Shown here: in pieces, positions 34,199 through 44,365 of the stretch
Numbering within the stretch: the stretch's first letter is position 1
How the letters are laid out: every line of letters starts with the position of its first letter
Assembly (NCBI GenBank): GCA_002682825.1
Contig: NOKP01000044.1
Coordinates: forward strand, 125,291-189,290
DNA length: 64,000 nucleotides
Reading direction: 5' to 3'
DNA from: Neonectria sp. B-13
Taxonomy: Eukaryota > Ascomycota > Sordariomycetes > Hypocreales > Nectriaceae
Position numbers and translations under genes: made by a program
Notes under the pieces: model-generated
What the model saw: only the letters and a program-made list of their open reading frames with translations
What the model was told of the DNA's origin: nothing
Databases searched by the model: none

Positions 34199-35920
34199 AT
34201 GCCGCCCACCACAAAACTCGCAGAATACCTCTTCAGTCGCTTGAGCCAGCTGGGCATCAGTGCAATCCATGGTGTCCCGGGAGACTTCAACCTCACCCTC
34301 CTCGACTATGTGGAACCTTCAGGCCTTGAGTGGGTTGGCAATGCCAACGAGTTGAACGCAGCATATGCCACAGATGGCTATGCTCGGATCAAGGGAATCG
34401 GGGCTCTCGTTACCACATTTGGAGTTGGAGAGCTTTCTGCCATCAACGCCATTGCGGGAGCTTACGCCGAGCGTGCTGCAGTCGTGCATATCGTTGGTAC
34501 GCCGGCACGAGCTGCCCAGGACTCAAGAACCTTACTCCACCACACATTCAATGATGGCGAATATCGCCGCTTTTCCCAGATGCACGCCCAGGTCACAGTT
34601 GCTCAAACCCGTCTTTGGGATCCTCGAACAAGTCCAGAGCAAATTGATTCTGTTCTGCAGCAGTGCTTGCTGCACAGCCGTCCAGTTTACATCGAGATTC
34701 CTGTGGACATGGTCGACGTGCTTGTTCCCACCGAGCGACTGAGTTCAGAGATCTGCATTCCAGTCACTGAGCCGACCACAACTCAGAACGCCGTGTTGAC
34801 CAGGGTTCTTGACAAGATCTACGCTGCAAAACAACCCATCATCCTCATTGATGGTGAAATTAGACCACTCGGAATTATTGACGAGGTTCAAAAATTTGTC
34901 AAGTCAACCAACTGGCCAACCTGGACAACTCCGTTCGGAAAGGGACTGCTGGATGAGACAAGGCCGAATTTCCATGGCATATACCGAGGGTCATATGATG
35001 ATCCGGAGGTACAACGTTTTATCAATGATGCGGATCTTGTCGTGGTTTTCGGTCCTCACTTTAGCTCCACCAACACTTTTGCTTTCACGAGCGTCCCAAA
35101 AGCCAGCGTCACCATCTCATTCACTGATACGGAGATCAACTTGCAATCCGAAATTATACGGGATATTCCTGCGAGAGCCAGTGTGTCTCGACTTATTCAG
35201 AGGCTAGATCCTTCAAAGGTCAAGTCCTACAACACCTACCCCAAGCTTCCCCGAGACTACCTTGTCCCCTTCTCAGATGTCTCTGGGGACCAGCCTATCA
35301 CCCAGGACAAGTCTTGGCGCATCTTCGCCAACTTCCTTCGCCCGGGTGATATAGTCCTTGGAGAAACCGGCACTGCGGGCTATGGTGTTCGAGAGATGTC
35401 CCTACCACTACACACTCGACTCTTTACCCCTGTCACCTGGCTCTCTATCGGCTATATGCTACCCGCGGCTCAAGGTGCAGCACTTGCACAGAGGGAGCTC
35501 ATCGCTGCTTCAAAATACCACGGATTCAAGGAAGCTCGTACGATCCTGCTGATCGGCGACGGAAGCTTTCAAATGACAGCCCAAGAACTGTCCACCATCA
35601 TCCACAAGAACCTCAATGTGATCGTGTTTCTCATCAATAACGACGGCTATACGATCGAGCGTTGCATCCACGGGGCAACGCAAGGGTACAATGATGTCGC
35701 AAGCTGGAGATACTTGCAGGCACCTGCATTCTTTGGAGCCAGCGAAGATACTTTCACAGGCTCTGCGAAGACGTGGGGCGAGCTTGAAAAGGTTCTGGGG
35801 AATGAGAAGCTGACGGACGGTACTGGGTTGAGAATGGTCGAGGTGACAATGGATCGAGAGGATGCACCCGAAGGCCCGTTATCATACTACCTTAAAGAGC
35901 AGAAAAAGCGCACCAAATAG
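34199..35920 (+). CDS. Thiamine-diphosphate 2-keto acid decarboxylase (PDC/ARO10/IpdC family)
   Basis: A single-exon frame of 573 residues, the family's usual length. The N-terminal Pyr domain has the catalytic Glu in VGNANELNAAYATDGYAR and the paired His in LLHHTFNDGEYRRFSQ. The C-terminal PP domain has the diphosphate/Mg motif GDGSFQMTAQEL and then FLINNDGYTIE. Both active-site halves are therefore intact. It converts 2-keto acids to aldehydes and CO2: pyruvate in PDC, phenylpyruvate in ARO10, indole-3-pyruvate in IpdC. The divergent aromatic aminotransferase neighbour favours an aromatic keto acid over pyruvate; this is inference. Probably cytosolic tetramer, no targeting signal. The products would be fusel or indole aldehydes on the way to alcohols or acids. 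Confidence 0.93.
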   Translation: MPPTTKLAEYLFSRLSQLGISAIHGVPGDFNLTLLDYVEPSGLEWVGNANELNAAYATDGYARIKGIGALVTTFGVGELSAINAIAGAYAERAAVVHIVGTPARAAQDSRTLLHHTFNDGEYRRFSQMHAQVTVAQTRLWDPRTSPEQIDSVLQQCLLHSRPVYIEIPVDMVDVLVPTERLSSEICIPVTEPTTTQNAVLTRVLDKIYAAKQPIILIDGEIRPLGIIDEVQKFVKSTNWPTWTTPFGKGLLDETRPNFHGIYRGSYDDPEVQRFINDADLVVVFGPHFSSTNTFAFTSVPKASVTISFTDTEINLQSEIIRDIPARASVSRLIQRLDPSKVKSYNTYPKLPRDYLVPFSDVSGDQPITQDKSWRIFANFLRPGDIVLGETGTAGYGVREMSLPLHTRLFTPVTWLSIGYMLPAAQGAALAQRELIAASKYHGFKEARTILLIGDGSFQMTAQELSTIIHKNLNVIVFLINNDGYTIERCIHGATQGYNDVASWRYLQAPAFFGASEDTFTGSAKTWGELEKVLGNEKLTDGTGLRMVEVTMDREDAPEGPLSYYLKEQKKRTK

Positions 35921-36256
35921 TTCGAGTGCAAGATAGTATATTCAGCATTTATCTTATGTCCGTCATTTCATCGTATTTCCCACCTGGGAATTTCCTCGTT
36001 GCCACATCGCATGCTCGTTTTGAGCGCTCAATCGCCCACGTCCTCCTACGGGTAGCCCGCCTTGTTTCTTGCCCGCTCTGTAAGTCGTTGCTCTTCAGTG
36101 TGGGATGCAGAACCACCAGACTGTCTTAAACAGGTTGTTCTTAGCTTTGACCAGGCAAGTTGCGAGTGCCGAATCCCGAATAGGCTCGGAGTGAAAACCA
36201 AGTCCAGATGTTACCAATCTCCCCGGTGTTTCCCTGAAGCACGAGTGACCTCCTCA
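35921..36256. other. Convergent 3' spacer
   Basis: No gene. Lies between the convergent decarboxylase and glycosyltransferase stops. Confidence 0.5.
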
Positions 36257-37246
36257 TCAGACGTACTCGATGAACCCCGACGGACACACAGCTAGAGCAG
36301 TTGACCTCCATTCCTGCCATTGCCGAAGCAGAACATAATGGGCGTTGGGTTTTAACTCATTCACCGACCAAAGGTCATACTTCCACGGTTTTCCCATGGC
36401 AGTGAAATGGACAACATAGGTCTGGATATAGAGATCCTCCAAGTCCTTTTCAGATACCTGCTCCGAAAGTCCAAGGGACGGAGAAGGTGTGGCGATCCCT
36501 TTTGATTCAAACCATGGTGGGAGACTCCAGTCTTCCCAATGATTATTCAATGCAGCGTACGAGCCGGGCAGTCGAGCTGCATCGTCTCCGAAGAGAGCAT
36601 TGACAATGTCCATGTCGTACTGGTGGGGAGGAAGAGTCGCAACTGTCTGCTGAATTTCGGTCCAGAGTTTGGCAGTGGGCTGGATGAGCATAAGAGTACT
36701 GCTCATGAAAGAATCGTCTATCCAGTACGCTCTTGGCGCGTACAGATCTGCCGGTGGCAAGTCGAAAAGGTGATCGAGGCTTCTTAGGATGAGTTGGTCT
36801 GAATCGAGCACAAGGACACGACGTAAGCTGGGGTCTATCTCGTGCATCCGGAAAGCTGCTAGTTTGAGTAAACAGCCGCGGTAGTAATCACTACTGTTGG
36901 AATTCAGAGGCATGGGCTGCTCTTTGACGACCTCTGCACCGAGGGCTTTCAAGGAAGAATGGTATTTGGAGGAGACATCCTTGGATACCAGAGCGACAAT
37001 GCGATGAGTTGAGTGATGAACCGTCTTTAGAAGATGGATGTTGACCAGAATCGAGCATGCGTAGTTGTCCTGCGTGGCGTAAAAGACATAGGCGCTGTCG
37101 GTGACAGTTGCTGCTAGTGCTTGTGGTGGTGCTTGGAGTGTTGGCCCATACTTCCTGATGGAGAGCAACAAAAGGACCAGGCACGCGAATATGCCCACGA
37201 ACCTATAAATGAAGCCTGTTCGTCGGAAACAAAGAGGAAGCCTCAT
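36257..37246 (-). CDS. GT8-like Golgi glycosyltransferase
   Basis: A single-exon frame of 329 residues with type II membrane topology: a short basic N-terminus, one hydrophobic anchor at about residues 13-28 (YRFVGIFACLVLLLLSI), then a lumenal catalytic domain. The domain begins AYVFYATQDNYACSILVNIH, has the metal-binding D-x-D as VLVLDSDQLILRS, and includes FMSSTLMLIQPTAKLW and YDMDIVNALFGD. This is the layout of family GT8 glycogenin-like and GNT1-like N-acetylglucosaminyltransferases. Transfer of a sugar from a nucleotide donor onto a glycan in the Golgi is expected; donor and acceptor are unknown. No biosynthetic partner is adjacent. Alternative starts are unlikely because the anchor follows directly. 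Confidence 0.87.
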   Translation of the reverse strand: MRLPLCFRRTGFIYRFVGIFACLVLLLLSIRKYGPTLQAPPQALAATVTDSAYVFYATQDNYACSILVNIHLLKTVHHSTHRIVALVSKDVSSKYHSSLKALGAEVVKEQPMPLNSNSSDYYRGCLLKLAAFRMHEIDPSLRRVLVLDSDQLILRSLDHLFDLPPADLYAPRAYWIDDSFMSSTLMLIQPTAKLWTEIQQTVATLPPHQYDMDIVNALFGDDAARLPGSYAALNNHWEDWSLPPWFESKGIATPSPSLGLSEQVSEKDLEDLYIQTYVVHFTAMGKPWKYDLWSVNELKPNAHYVLLRQWQEWRSTALAVCPSGFIEYV

Positions 37247-38172
37247 GGCGGAGTGGAGTTCTAGATTGGATGAGGAAACAGGAACGCAACGCCTCTGGGA
37301 GTTGTCAGCTCAGATTGATGCGCGGTCAAGCACGGATATAGCGATTCGTCCAGATAACGATAGATACCTAGCCGACCGAGAACAATCTTGAACATCCCGA
37401 TAGCCTCATCCGGACCACATCTTCCAAGCGATTTCAGAACAAAATGTGTGCATTACCCAGTATTTGGTCTATACAAAACGGCTTGAAGATAGCTGTCTGC
37501 CTCCATCACTGCCACAACCTACAGGTTTGTTGATCATTGTTGCCGGTAGAAACCCTGTTTAGTAGTTAATCCGCTTTAATGCTAGCTTCCACAAGGTATC
37601 TTGCGCACGGGCCTAGCCGTCGATGGAGGAGACGAAACATACATCTCGGCGAACAAGCTGATGATAATGCAAGCCATTCGGCACTGAATGTGTTGTTGAT
37701 AATGCTATTTATTTTCGGTTCATTAGTGTCAAGTTTAATTGTTGTGTTGTACCACGGATTCTATACTCCATTCCAATTAGTCTCATTGGAAGAATTGGAT
37801 TCAAGAACTAGAAATCCGGACCTAACTACTCCGTGCCTTGAACTGGCTTCGCATACTTAGGCCCTGCGGCAAAAGTATTCCTCATCGGTGTCAAGCATCG
37901 GGACATCGGATCATGTCTTAACTGCTGACATCACTGAATTGAGCGCTGCATTTGTCCTTTTTATTTTTAGCTAATTCTTCCATATTGAATTACTTGATGG
38001 CTGCAATCGGTAGCGCGTATTTGTCGTCTTACGTCAGATGTCGGTGAGATTTCCCCGACACCACAGAATGTAATGAGACCACGTCCATCTTGATATTGTT
38101 CTTTTTAGTACTTGGTTCCCATTCATCTACAGGAACATACTACATCATTGCAAAATCCTCGCTCGTAAAAGC
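37247..38172. other. Intergenic region with one unconvincing small frame
   Basis: A 93-codon plus frame at 37579-37860 contains a hydrophobic stretch (LLIMLFIFGSLVSSLIVVLY) that could span a membrane, but there is no homology I know and codon context is poor. The rest is AT-rich promoter-like DNA. Confidence 0.4.
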
Positions 38173-39015
38173 ATGAGAACGCATTTTGTCCCTTTCACTG
38201 CTGGACCTGTGCGTCCAAAGCAGATCATCTCCCTGGGATTCTTTCGCACCGGCTCGCAGTCCCTCAAAGAGGCCCTGACAATCCTTGGATACCGCGATGT
38301 CTTCCATACGTCCGTCATGGCAAAATACCCAGAGAAGTGGCTCGGCCTCGGAGCCGCGGCCGATGCCAATATTCCCTGCTTGCCTTCCTACACAGGTTGC
38401 ACTTGGACACGAGACGAGTGGGACTCTTATTTTGGCCCGTGTGAAGCTCTGACCGACGTCACGCCCTTCGCCGAACCTTTGTTGCGCGCATACCCGGAGG
38501 CGCGTGTCATTCTTGTTCACCGCGAATTCGGTCCATGGGCTGAGAGCTTCCAAAATACGCTTGTTCTTCCTTCATCGGAGGGCTTCCTGGCTTGGTTGAG
38601 CGGAAACTGGATGGAACCGCTGATAGGAGTGTACATCAGCCAGACCGCATGGAAGTTGTACATGGGTCTGCTAGGCGTGTCCGACCTGCGCAAGACAAGA
38701 GACCGCCGAATTATGCGCGCTGGTTACGATCGCCACTACGATTCTGTGCGCCGCATGGTGCCTGCTGAGCGGCTATTAGAGATTGACCTCAAGGACTTGG
38801 GCTGGGAACCGCTCTGTGAGTTCTTGGGCAAGGAAGTACCGGACGTGCCGTTTCCTCGCCTGAACGAGTCTCGTGTCTTCCGCAACGAGCTTCGCGGGCT
38901 TCATAAACTAGCTGTGGCAGGGGGGATTGTCACGCTGGTTTGTTCTGTCGCAGTTGCCGGTGGTGTGCTCGCGGCCGGTATTTGGATTGCCCAGGCAAGG
39001 GGATTTATGGTGTGA
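38173..39015 (+). CDS. Sulfotransferase-like P-loop protein with C-terminal membrane segment
   Basis: A single-exon frame of 280 residues in the Sulfotransfer_4 family of fungal proteins. The nucleotide loop is ISLGFFRTGSQSLKEALTIL (PAPS-type 5' phosphosulfate motif, normally GLPRTGT-S), followed by a VFHTS segment. The second conserved region is YPEARVILVHREFGPWAESF, and a C-terminal FPRLNESRVFRNEL matches the family. The last 35 residues form one hydrophobic segment (VTLVCSVAVAGGVLAAGIWI), so the protein is probably tail-anchored. Transfer of sulfate from PAPS would be the family reaction, but many fungal members are uncharacterised and PxRTG is here FFRTG, so activity is uncertain. It has no clear functional neighbours. 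Confidence 0.85.
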   Translation: MRTHFVPFTAGPVRPKQIISLGFFRTGSQSLKEALTILGYRDVFHTSVMAKYPEKWLGLGAAADANIPCLPSYTGCTWTRDEWDSYFGPCEALTDVTPFAEPLLRAYPEARVILVHREFGPWAESFQNTLVLPSSEGFLAWLSGNWMEPLIGVYISQTAWKLYMGLLGVSDLRKTRDRRIMRAGYDRHYDSVRRMVPAERLLEIDLKDLGWEPLCEFLGKEVPDVPFPRLNESRVFRNELRGLHKLAVAGGIVTLVCSVAVAGGVLAAGIWIAQARGFMV

Positions 39016-39498
39016 TTAAGGGACATTATATTCTTGTCGTTAATCTTTGGCGGGTTTTGACGTGATTTTGAGTTTGCGACAACTTTGCTTTGTTGTCAGT
39101 GGATATTATTAGATTGGTCAGTCGCCTGGAGCTCTGGATTGACAATCCCAGTATCCCAGAATCACCAACGAGGCAAGTTGGCTTAGTTAGTCAGGTTAGA
39201 CCAGTCTTGTGGCATTTGTTTCAAGCAGGCAATAGAACAGTATATGCACCAACGATCTGATAAGACTGAGTGAGACCGGGTTTGGTTTCATCGAAAGCAG
39301 GGATTGACATAATAGCTTACTGCTGCGCCCCAAAGACACATGGGTATGGGTATGATTTGCTCAATCTAGAGGGAACGCAGTCGTCGTAATGGCCTAATTT
39401 ATTAGGCAGGTACCTTTACTTAAGTATAGCAGTGGCACCCAATTCTGTGCATTGGATATTTCACAAGCATCCCACATCAGGTCACCAACTTACGATCC
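39016..39498. other. Intergenic spacer, nothing identified
   Basis: No gene. Promoter region of the next frame. Confidence 0.45.
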
Positions 39499-40404
39499 AT
39501 GATGGCTAGCTCACCACAAAATTCAGCCAAAGCCCTACGAAATGAATTTACGTTTCTTAAATACAACCCTACGGAGCAGCCTACTAAGGACTTAAAACTC
39601 ACCGTTAACCACGACGCATATTGGAGCTACTGCGGTCCGCTACTCTGCTCATCGTCATCCGGTGGCGCAGATTCACCCCTCCCGGACAACTTTCACGACT
39701 TTGCAGCATCGACATTCTCCAGCCCGATTCTCCCCAGCTTCTTACCTTTTCTGGATTTTGTCAATGGAGTCCTCCTTGCTAGCGGCTTAAGCCACTACCT
39801 CGTCACCATACGCGCCACGACGCCGACGCACGAGTTTGACCGTCCGAGATGGCACACGGATGAGCTATTTTTCTCAGACCTGGCACGCGGTGATCTTCCC
39901 GGAATCGGCCTGGGCCAGAAGTCACAGTATGGAAACAAAAAAGAATTCCGCAAAGCACCCGGAACCAACTGGAAAATATGCACAACGCTTCTTGGTCCGC
40001 CGACGCTCTTCATTCCCCTCGAGCATCAATCTATCACGAGGCAGAAACAGCACAAGGCCCGAGAAGCCGCCAGCACGGACCATGCGTGTCTCTCGATCCG
40101 ATGCGTTGGGTGCGCGTCCTCTGCAGACAGTGTGCGGGAACATCTCGCGACCAACTTGGAGCAATTCGGAGTCAAGGCGGCTGGGTCAGGGGAGTGCGCA
40201 ATGTTCCGAGTGGGGAGAGAATCAGGAGCTATGCATTCGGAGCCTTGCATGAGCAGGGCTCAACACGGGAGGATATTCATCAATGTCGTGCCGGGGACAG
40301 AGGAGGAACTCAGAGGGATGATGGGGAAATGGGGGATGGAGTTTCCCAGGCAGTGGTGGCAGTGGTGGGTTCAGGGCTACAATGTTCAGCCTCTCGTCGC
40401 ATAA
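39499..40404 (+). CDS. Conserved fungal protein, DUF1826-like pattern
   Basis: A single-exon frame of 301 residues that I cannot name with certainty. The order of short motifs (RPRWHTDELFFS, then KICTTLLGPPTLFIP, then CAMFRVGRESGAMHSEPC and HGRIFINVVPGTEEEL) resembles DUF1826. There a His/Asp pair and later His suggest a double-stranded beta-helix fold of oxygenase type. That reading is tentative; no iron site can be proven. There is no signal peptide or membrane segment. The coding character is good: long uninterrupted frame, balanced composition, conserved-looking C-terminus (MMGKWGMEFPRQWWQWWVQG). Two adjacent ATGs at the start are equivalent. No neighbour hints at function. Confidence 0.7.
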   Translation: MMASSPQNSAKALRNEFTFLKYNPTEQPTKDLKLTVNHDAYWSYCGPLLCSSSSGGADSPLPDNFHDFAASTFSSPILPSFLPFLDFVNGVLLASGLSHYLVTIRATTPTHEFDRPRWHTDELFFSDLARGDLPGIGLGQKSQYGNKKEFRKAPGTNWKICTTLLGPPTLFIPLEHQSITRQKQHKAREAASTDHACLSIRCVGCASSADSVREHLATNLEQFGVKAAGSGECAMFRVGRESGAMHSEPCMSRAQHGRIFINVVPGTEEELRGMMGKWGMEFPRQWWQWWVQGYNVQPLVA

Positions 40405-41668
40405 AATGCACGGCGTGGCTTCTTTCATTAACAACCAGGGACATGAGTCGAGGGGACGGAACGAGAGGTGCTGTCAAGAGTCAGTGCTCCGACCTGTCAG
40501 CAGGGATCCGGGGAGCACGGGACCGCGCCGGAGATGGCGCCGGAGCAACGAGCACCGGCTAGTAGGGATTATCTCAATCCAGGAGAGGGCAGGGAGCGAG
40601 ACACCACTCCAAGACGGGTACAATGCGCCTTCCCAGACATCACCACGTAAAATGACATTAAAGAGCTGGGGCAGCCACGTGCGAAGCCCGTTGACTAAGA
40701 CCCGTGAGAACAAGCATGGAAGAAGGTTGATGAGTCGCTCCCCTATCACTAAGGCAACTGGAGTGTGAAACGGGGATGCGGAGAGAGCCATGGAGGGAGT
40801 GCCAAGACGAATGCGCTACCAGCTCTGTGTTAGATCGTTGACGGGAGTTCTTAGCCTGCGATGGCGCATAATGAAGCATTTTCGCGCCTGTCATCTTCTG
40901 AGAGGAACCCCAGTCCCAGCCAATCTCTACAAAAGTCCACTGCAGGCTCTGATTAAATAAGAGGCACATCTTGCTGCCTTCGGATGAAATGTCTGCTCAA
41001 CCGCGGACATGCCAGTGCGTCCAATGCGGCCAAGTGGGAACTGGTTCTCCTATTAACCTATGACTACATTCCCAGAACGAGTGCGAGTGGATAGCGCAGG
41101 CCGGAAAGATGCTCGTTAGACTGGAGAGGCGCCGCCTTCTTGCTGTTAGCCCGTAATCGAGTCGGACCCCAGATCGGATCCGCACTTTTCTTCGCTGTGA
41201 TCTGCAGGAACCGAGATTCCATCATCTCCCCACAGACGATCTACGATGCACAATAGAGATTGGAACACCTGTACTTTCTTTGAGCCACCAGTTAAGCAAC
41301 ATCTGTTTTGTGTTTCACTGTGCGAGAGCGACCACCCTTTTTGCTCTTTCTTTTTTCTCCTCTCCACAGCTACTGGTGCTTTCGATCGGTCATGTCCTCG
41401 ATCGGAGATGCGGATGCAATGACTCGAGTCCACGCTGGTTTCGATGGAGCGGCCGAGCGGCAGGATAGCGTTCAGTCCATCAAGAGCCGGCGTCCGCTTT
41501 CCGTCTCCGCGCATTCCTTGGCACCGACACCTATAGATACCACTACATCTTGCCTGCCCATTGCTTGTCACGTAGCTGCCAGCGAAAAAGTTCATCTTCA
41601 ATTGCCCCGGCAGCCTCCCATGTCCTTCGTTCTTTTATGAATTCGCTTCGAGCTCATCAGCAAGCGAC
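40405..41668. other. Intergenic region and leader of the seven-helix protein gene
   Basis: No gene supported. Frames at 40382-40768, 40658-40969 (minus), 41146-41601 (minus) and 41308-41640 overlap one another and lack domains. The last 300 bp are pyrimidine-rich, like a transcription start and 5' UTR. Confidence 0.4.
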
Positions 41669-42952
41669 ATGGCCGAGCCGACTACAAGTGACACTAAAGT
41701 CGCTGCCATGGCCTTCGGCTTTACCATCGGCTTTGGCTTCTTGACCACCTGGGAGGCCATCAAACAAACGCGGCGGAACCGAAATCCGTTGCGCAGTGCC
41801 TATATTTACATGCTATGGGGCGAGATCATTGCCAACGCTGGCCTCACTGCCGTCGGCTGGATATGGATAGACGAGGTCGTAAAGTCCACGTAAGTAGCGT
41901 TGTCATTCACACACTAATAAGTGATGCTAATCAGTCGACGAAATAGAGTGCCTGTGCTCTTCTTCGTTCTCTTCTTTTGGGTCTTCGAGGTCCAACTCTT
42001 GATGCAAATTATTATAAACCGGATCGCAATCATTGTCGAGCACAGAAGCACGACCGACCGGATGAAATGGGGCACTGCAATAATTATGACGTGCATCAAC
42101 ATTGCCGTCTTCTGCATATTCATTCCTGCGCATCGCGATCCGCCAGTGAGTGACCTGTAAGTCATTACCTCAACAAGGGTGGAGATTGATGGCGCTGACT
42201 CGTACTAGCTATGTCGAAATCAACAGATACTGGGATCGAACCTCCAAGTTCCTCATCATGTTTCTCGACGGTGCACTGAATTGGTACTTCCTCCGCACTG
42301 TTCAGAAACGCCTTGTTCAGCAGCACAACTTGAACAAGTACAAGCCGCTCGTCGCATTTAATGCCAAACTCATGGTCCTATCCCTCACTATGGATGTAAG
42401 AACAAAAACCAGGCAAAGGTGTTGAGCTCATTTACTAACCGCAACGACTAGGTTGTCCTCATTGGTCTGATGTGGCTACCAAACCAATCCGTCTTCATCC
42501 AATTTCACCCTGTCACGTACATGGTCAAGCTCAATATTGAAATGTCAATGGCCAAACTTATCACCCGCTTGGCCAGCCGGGGTGCTTCCGACGAGTATTA
42601 TCCTGACCTGTCAGGTTCCAACCGTACACATGTCCATACCGGTAACCAGGGCACCTTTGACAACACTCCCTGGGCTCAAGGCAACTTGATGCAGAGGGCT
42701 CACGTGTCCAAGGTGGTGGCGGGTGAATCGGAAGAGAACCTTGCAAACTCTATAGATATCTCGGGAGCAGAAGAAGGCATTCACAGGCGGACTGACATCG
42801 AAATCAGGGTGGAGTCAGATACAAAGAGCTACGTAGGGCGGGGAAGGGCACCACACGGTGTAGATGATGAGCTACCGTTAACTTCAAATGCGGGACATCC
42901 AAAACAAGATAATGTAGTTATGGCGGAGTCTGTGGCTAGCAGAGACTCCTAA
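41669..42952 (+). CDS. Seven-helix integral membrane protein of unknown function
   Basis: Exons 41669-41889, 41947-42156, 42209-42395 and 42452-42952 join in one frame of 372 residues through three GT-AG introns. Seven hydrophobic segments are visible, beginning AAMAFGFTIGFGFLTTW, YIYMLWGEIIANAGLTAVGW, VPVLFFVLFFWVFEVQLL, GTAIIMTCINIAVFCIFIPA, FLIMFLDGALNWYFL, VLSLTMDVVLIGLMWL and FIQFHPVTYMVKLNI. They are followed by a hydrophilic 110-residue tail. The conserved stretch WEAIKQTRRNRNPLRSAYIY recurs in many Pezizomycotina membrane proteins with no named function. Topology resembles receptor-like families but no receptor signature is present. The second exon could begin 12 nt earlier (41935), adding four residues. 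The neighbouring gene on the other side converges on it, with only 51 bp between stops. Confidence 0.85.
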
Positions 42953-43003
42953 TTGAAGAATAATCAATGCAATATAGAACCTGGCTAGCTGCCTGAATAT
43001 TAG

Positions 43004-44365
43004 TTACACATGAGCCCAGCCGTTTAAAACCAGGACCTGCATCTCGTTAATCAAACAAATTCCCCCGTCCTCTTTACGACCAGTATACTCCTTTTCCCAC
43101 GCTCGTATTCGCCTCTGCACTATCCACTCCTTGAACCATGGCGTCGTGAACCACCTCACAAGCCTATTCTTCCATAAACCCGTTAAGATATCTAAATGGG
43201 AGACCCATGACCCGCCTGGATGAAGCGACTGATACGCGAGCCTATTATACCCAACCCGAACATTGGGATTCAGGTAAACGCCCTCAATTTTCGACGCAGG
43301 ATTGTCTGCATGGATCAGACAACATTCCGAGCCTTCGAGATGCGCATCGGCAAGCGTGTCGTTAATGCCACGGAAGGCAATCGCCTTCTCGCCCGTGAAG
43401 GCCGCTGCAGGCATGAAGACTGGCGAGGTCTGATTAGACTAAGATCTTGGCTTATATCCATAAGAGCGAGAACTTACCCATGCCATTCCAACAACTAGCG
43501 ACAGGAACAGGCTGGCTCCATGTCATCAACCGTCTGGATTGGGATGATCGAAAGTAGGGCCATGTTTGCGTAGCGTGTTCATGCCCCTCTATATCTCTGA
43601 GAGCAAAGGTATCGTAATATTGGGGCGGTTTGCTGAAATCTAATGAACATGCTGCGGCATATTCCCCTTCGTTTGTGTTGAGCAGAGCAAGTACATCGGT
43701 AACCTAGCAGTGGGTGTGGTTAGTCAATGAGTCAGGGTCGGAACGTTTGAGGATGAATATACTGAGAAAACGACGTCATTTAGAAAAAGGATGTAGTCGA
43801 ATGTTGTACCGCTCTGTGTCATCTCTATAAAGGGCTGGAGAGACTTGTTCCGCAGCCGAGCAAGGTATGGAATCCTCCGAAGCTCTATCCGATCCCGGGA
43901 CGTCTTGACCCAGCCATTACCAGGCTCTGCGGGAGGAGCCCGGATTGCGTCGGCGTGGGTTGTCTTGTCCAGCGTGATTTTCCGCCCAACTCCTAGTACG
44001 CCAAGCGCCTTGTCAAGTTCGCGAAGCGCTGCTTTAGAGTTGTCCCTACTGCCACTCTCAAACACGCTCACAAACACGTTCTCAGGACCAAGAGCTGTTG
44101 CCAAGTCTAGGACACCTTGGTTCCAAGACTCGCGAAGGATCCTCTCATTGTTCCAGTGTAAGCTCGCGATATACACACGCACTGGCTTCCGCAATTTCCC
44201 TTGCGCTTGGTATTTTCGGCTCGCTGTATCCAGCCGACGGTGAATGATGATGATATCGATGACGTTCCAGACAAGGAAAGCGAAGATGAAGTTCCGGAGG
44301 ACAAAGACTATTCGGACCGCGATCGGGCCGCGGACGGCGCAGCAACGCCGAAGCTGCCGTAACAT
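43004..44365 (-). CDS. CAP59/CMT1-type alpha-1,3-mannosyltransferase
   Basis: Exons 44365-43763, 43703-43478 and 43419-43004 on the minus strand give 414 residues. Introns are GT-AG and restore family motifs: FLNDVVFS|VTDVLALLNT and CWNGM|VFMPAAAF. This is the cryptococcal mannosyltransferase 1 / CAP59 family (PF11735). A single N-terminal anchor (about residues 22-40) gives type II topology. Other landmarks are VYIASLHWNNERILRESWNQ, FVSVFESGSRDNSKAALREL, GEYAAACSLDFSKPPQYYD and ECCLIHADNP. The family adds mannose in alpha-1,3 linkage to surface glycans in the Golgi; the acceptor in this species is unknown. Third-intron acceptor choice: the nearer ACC site would break the frame, so CCAG at 43420 was taken. 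Confidence 0.9.

Noticed and set aside
37579..37860. 93-codon frame with one hydrophobic segment
   Set aside because: No homology, no promoter features beyond AT-richness; could be chance.
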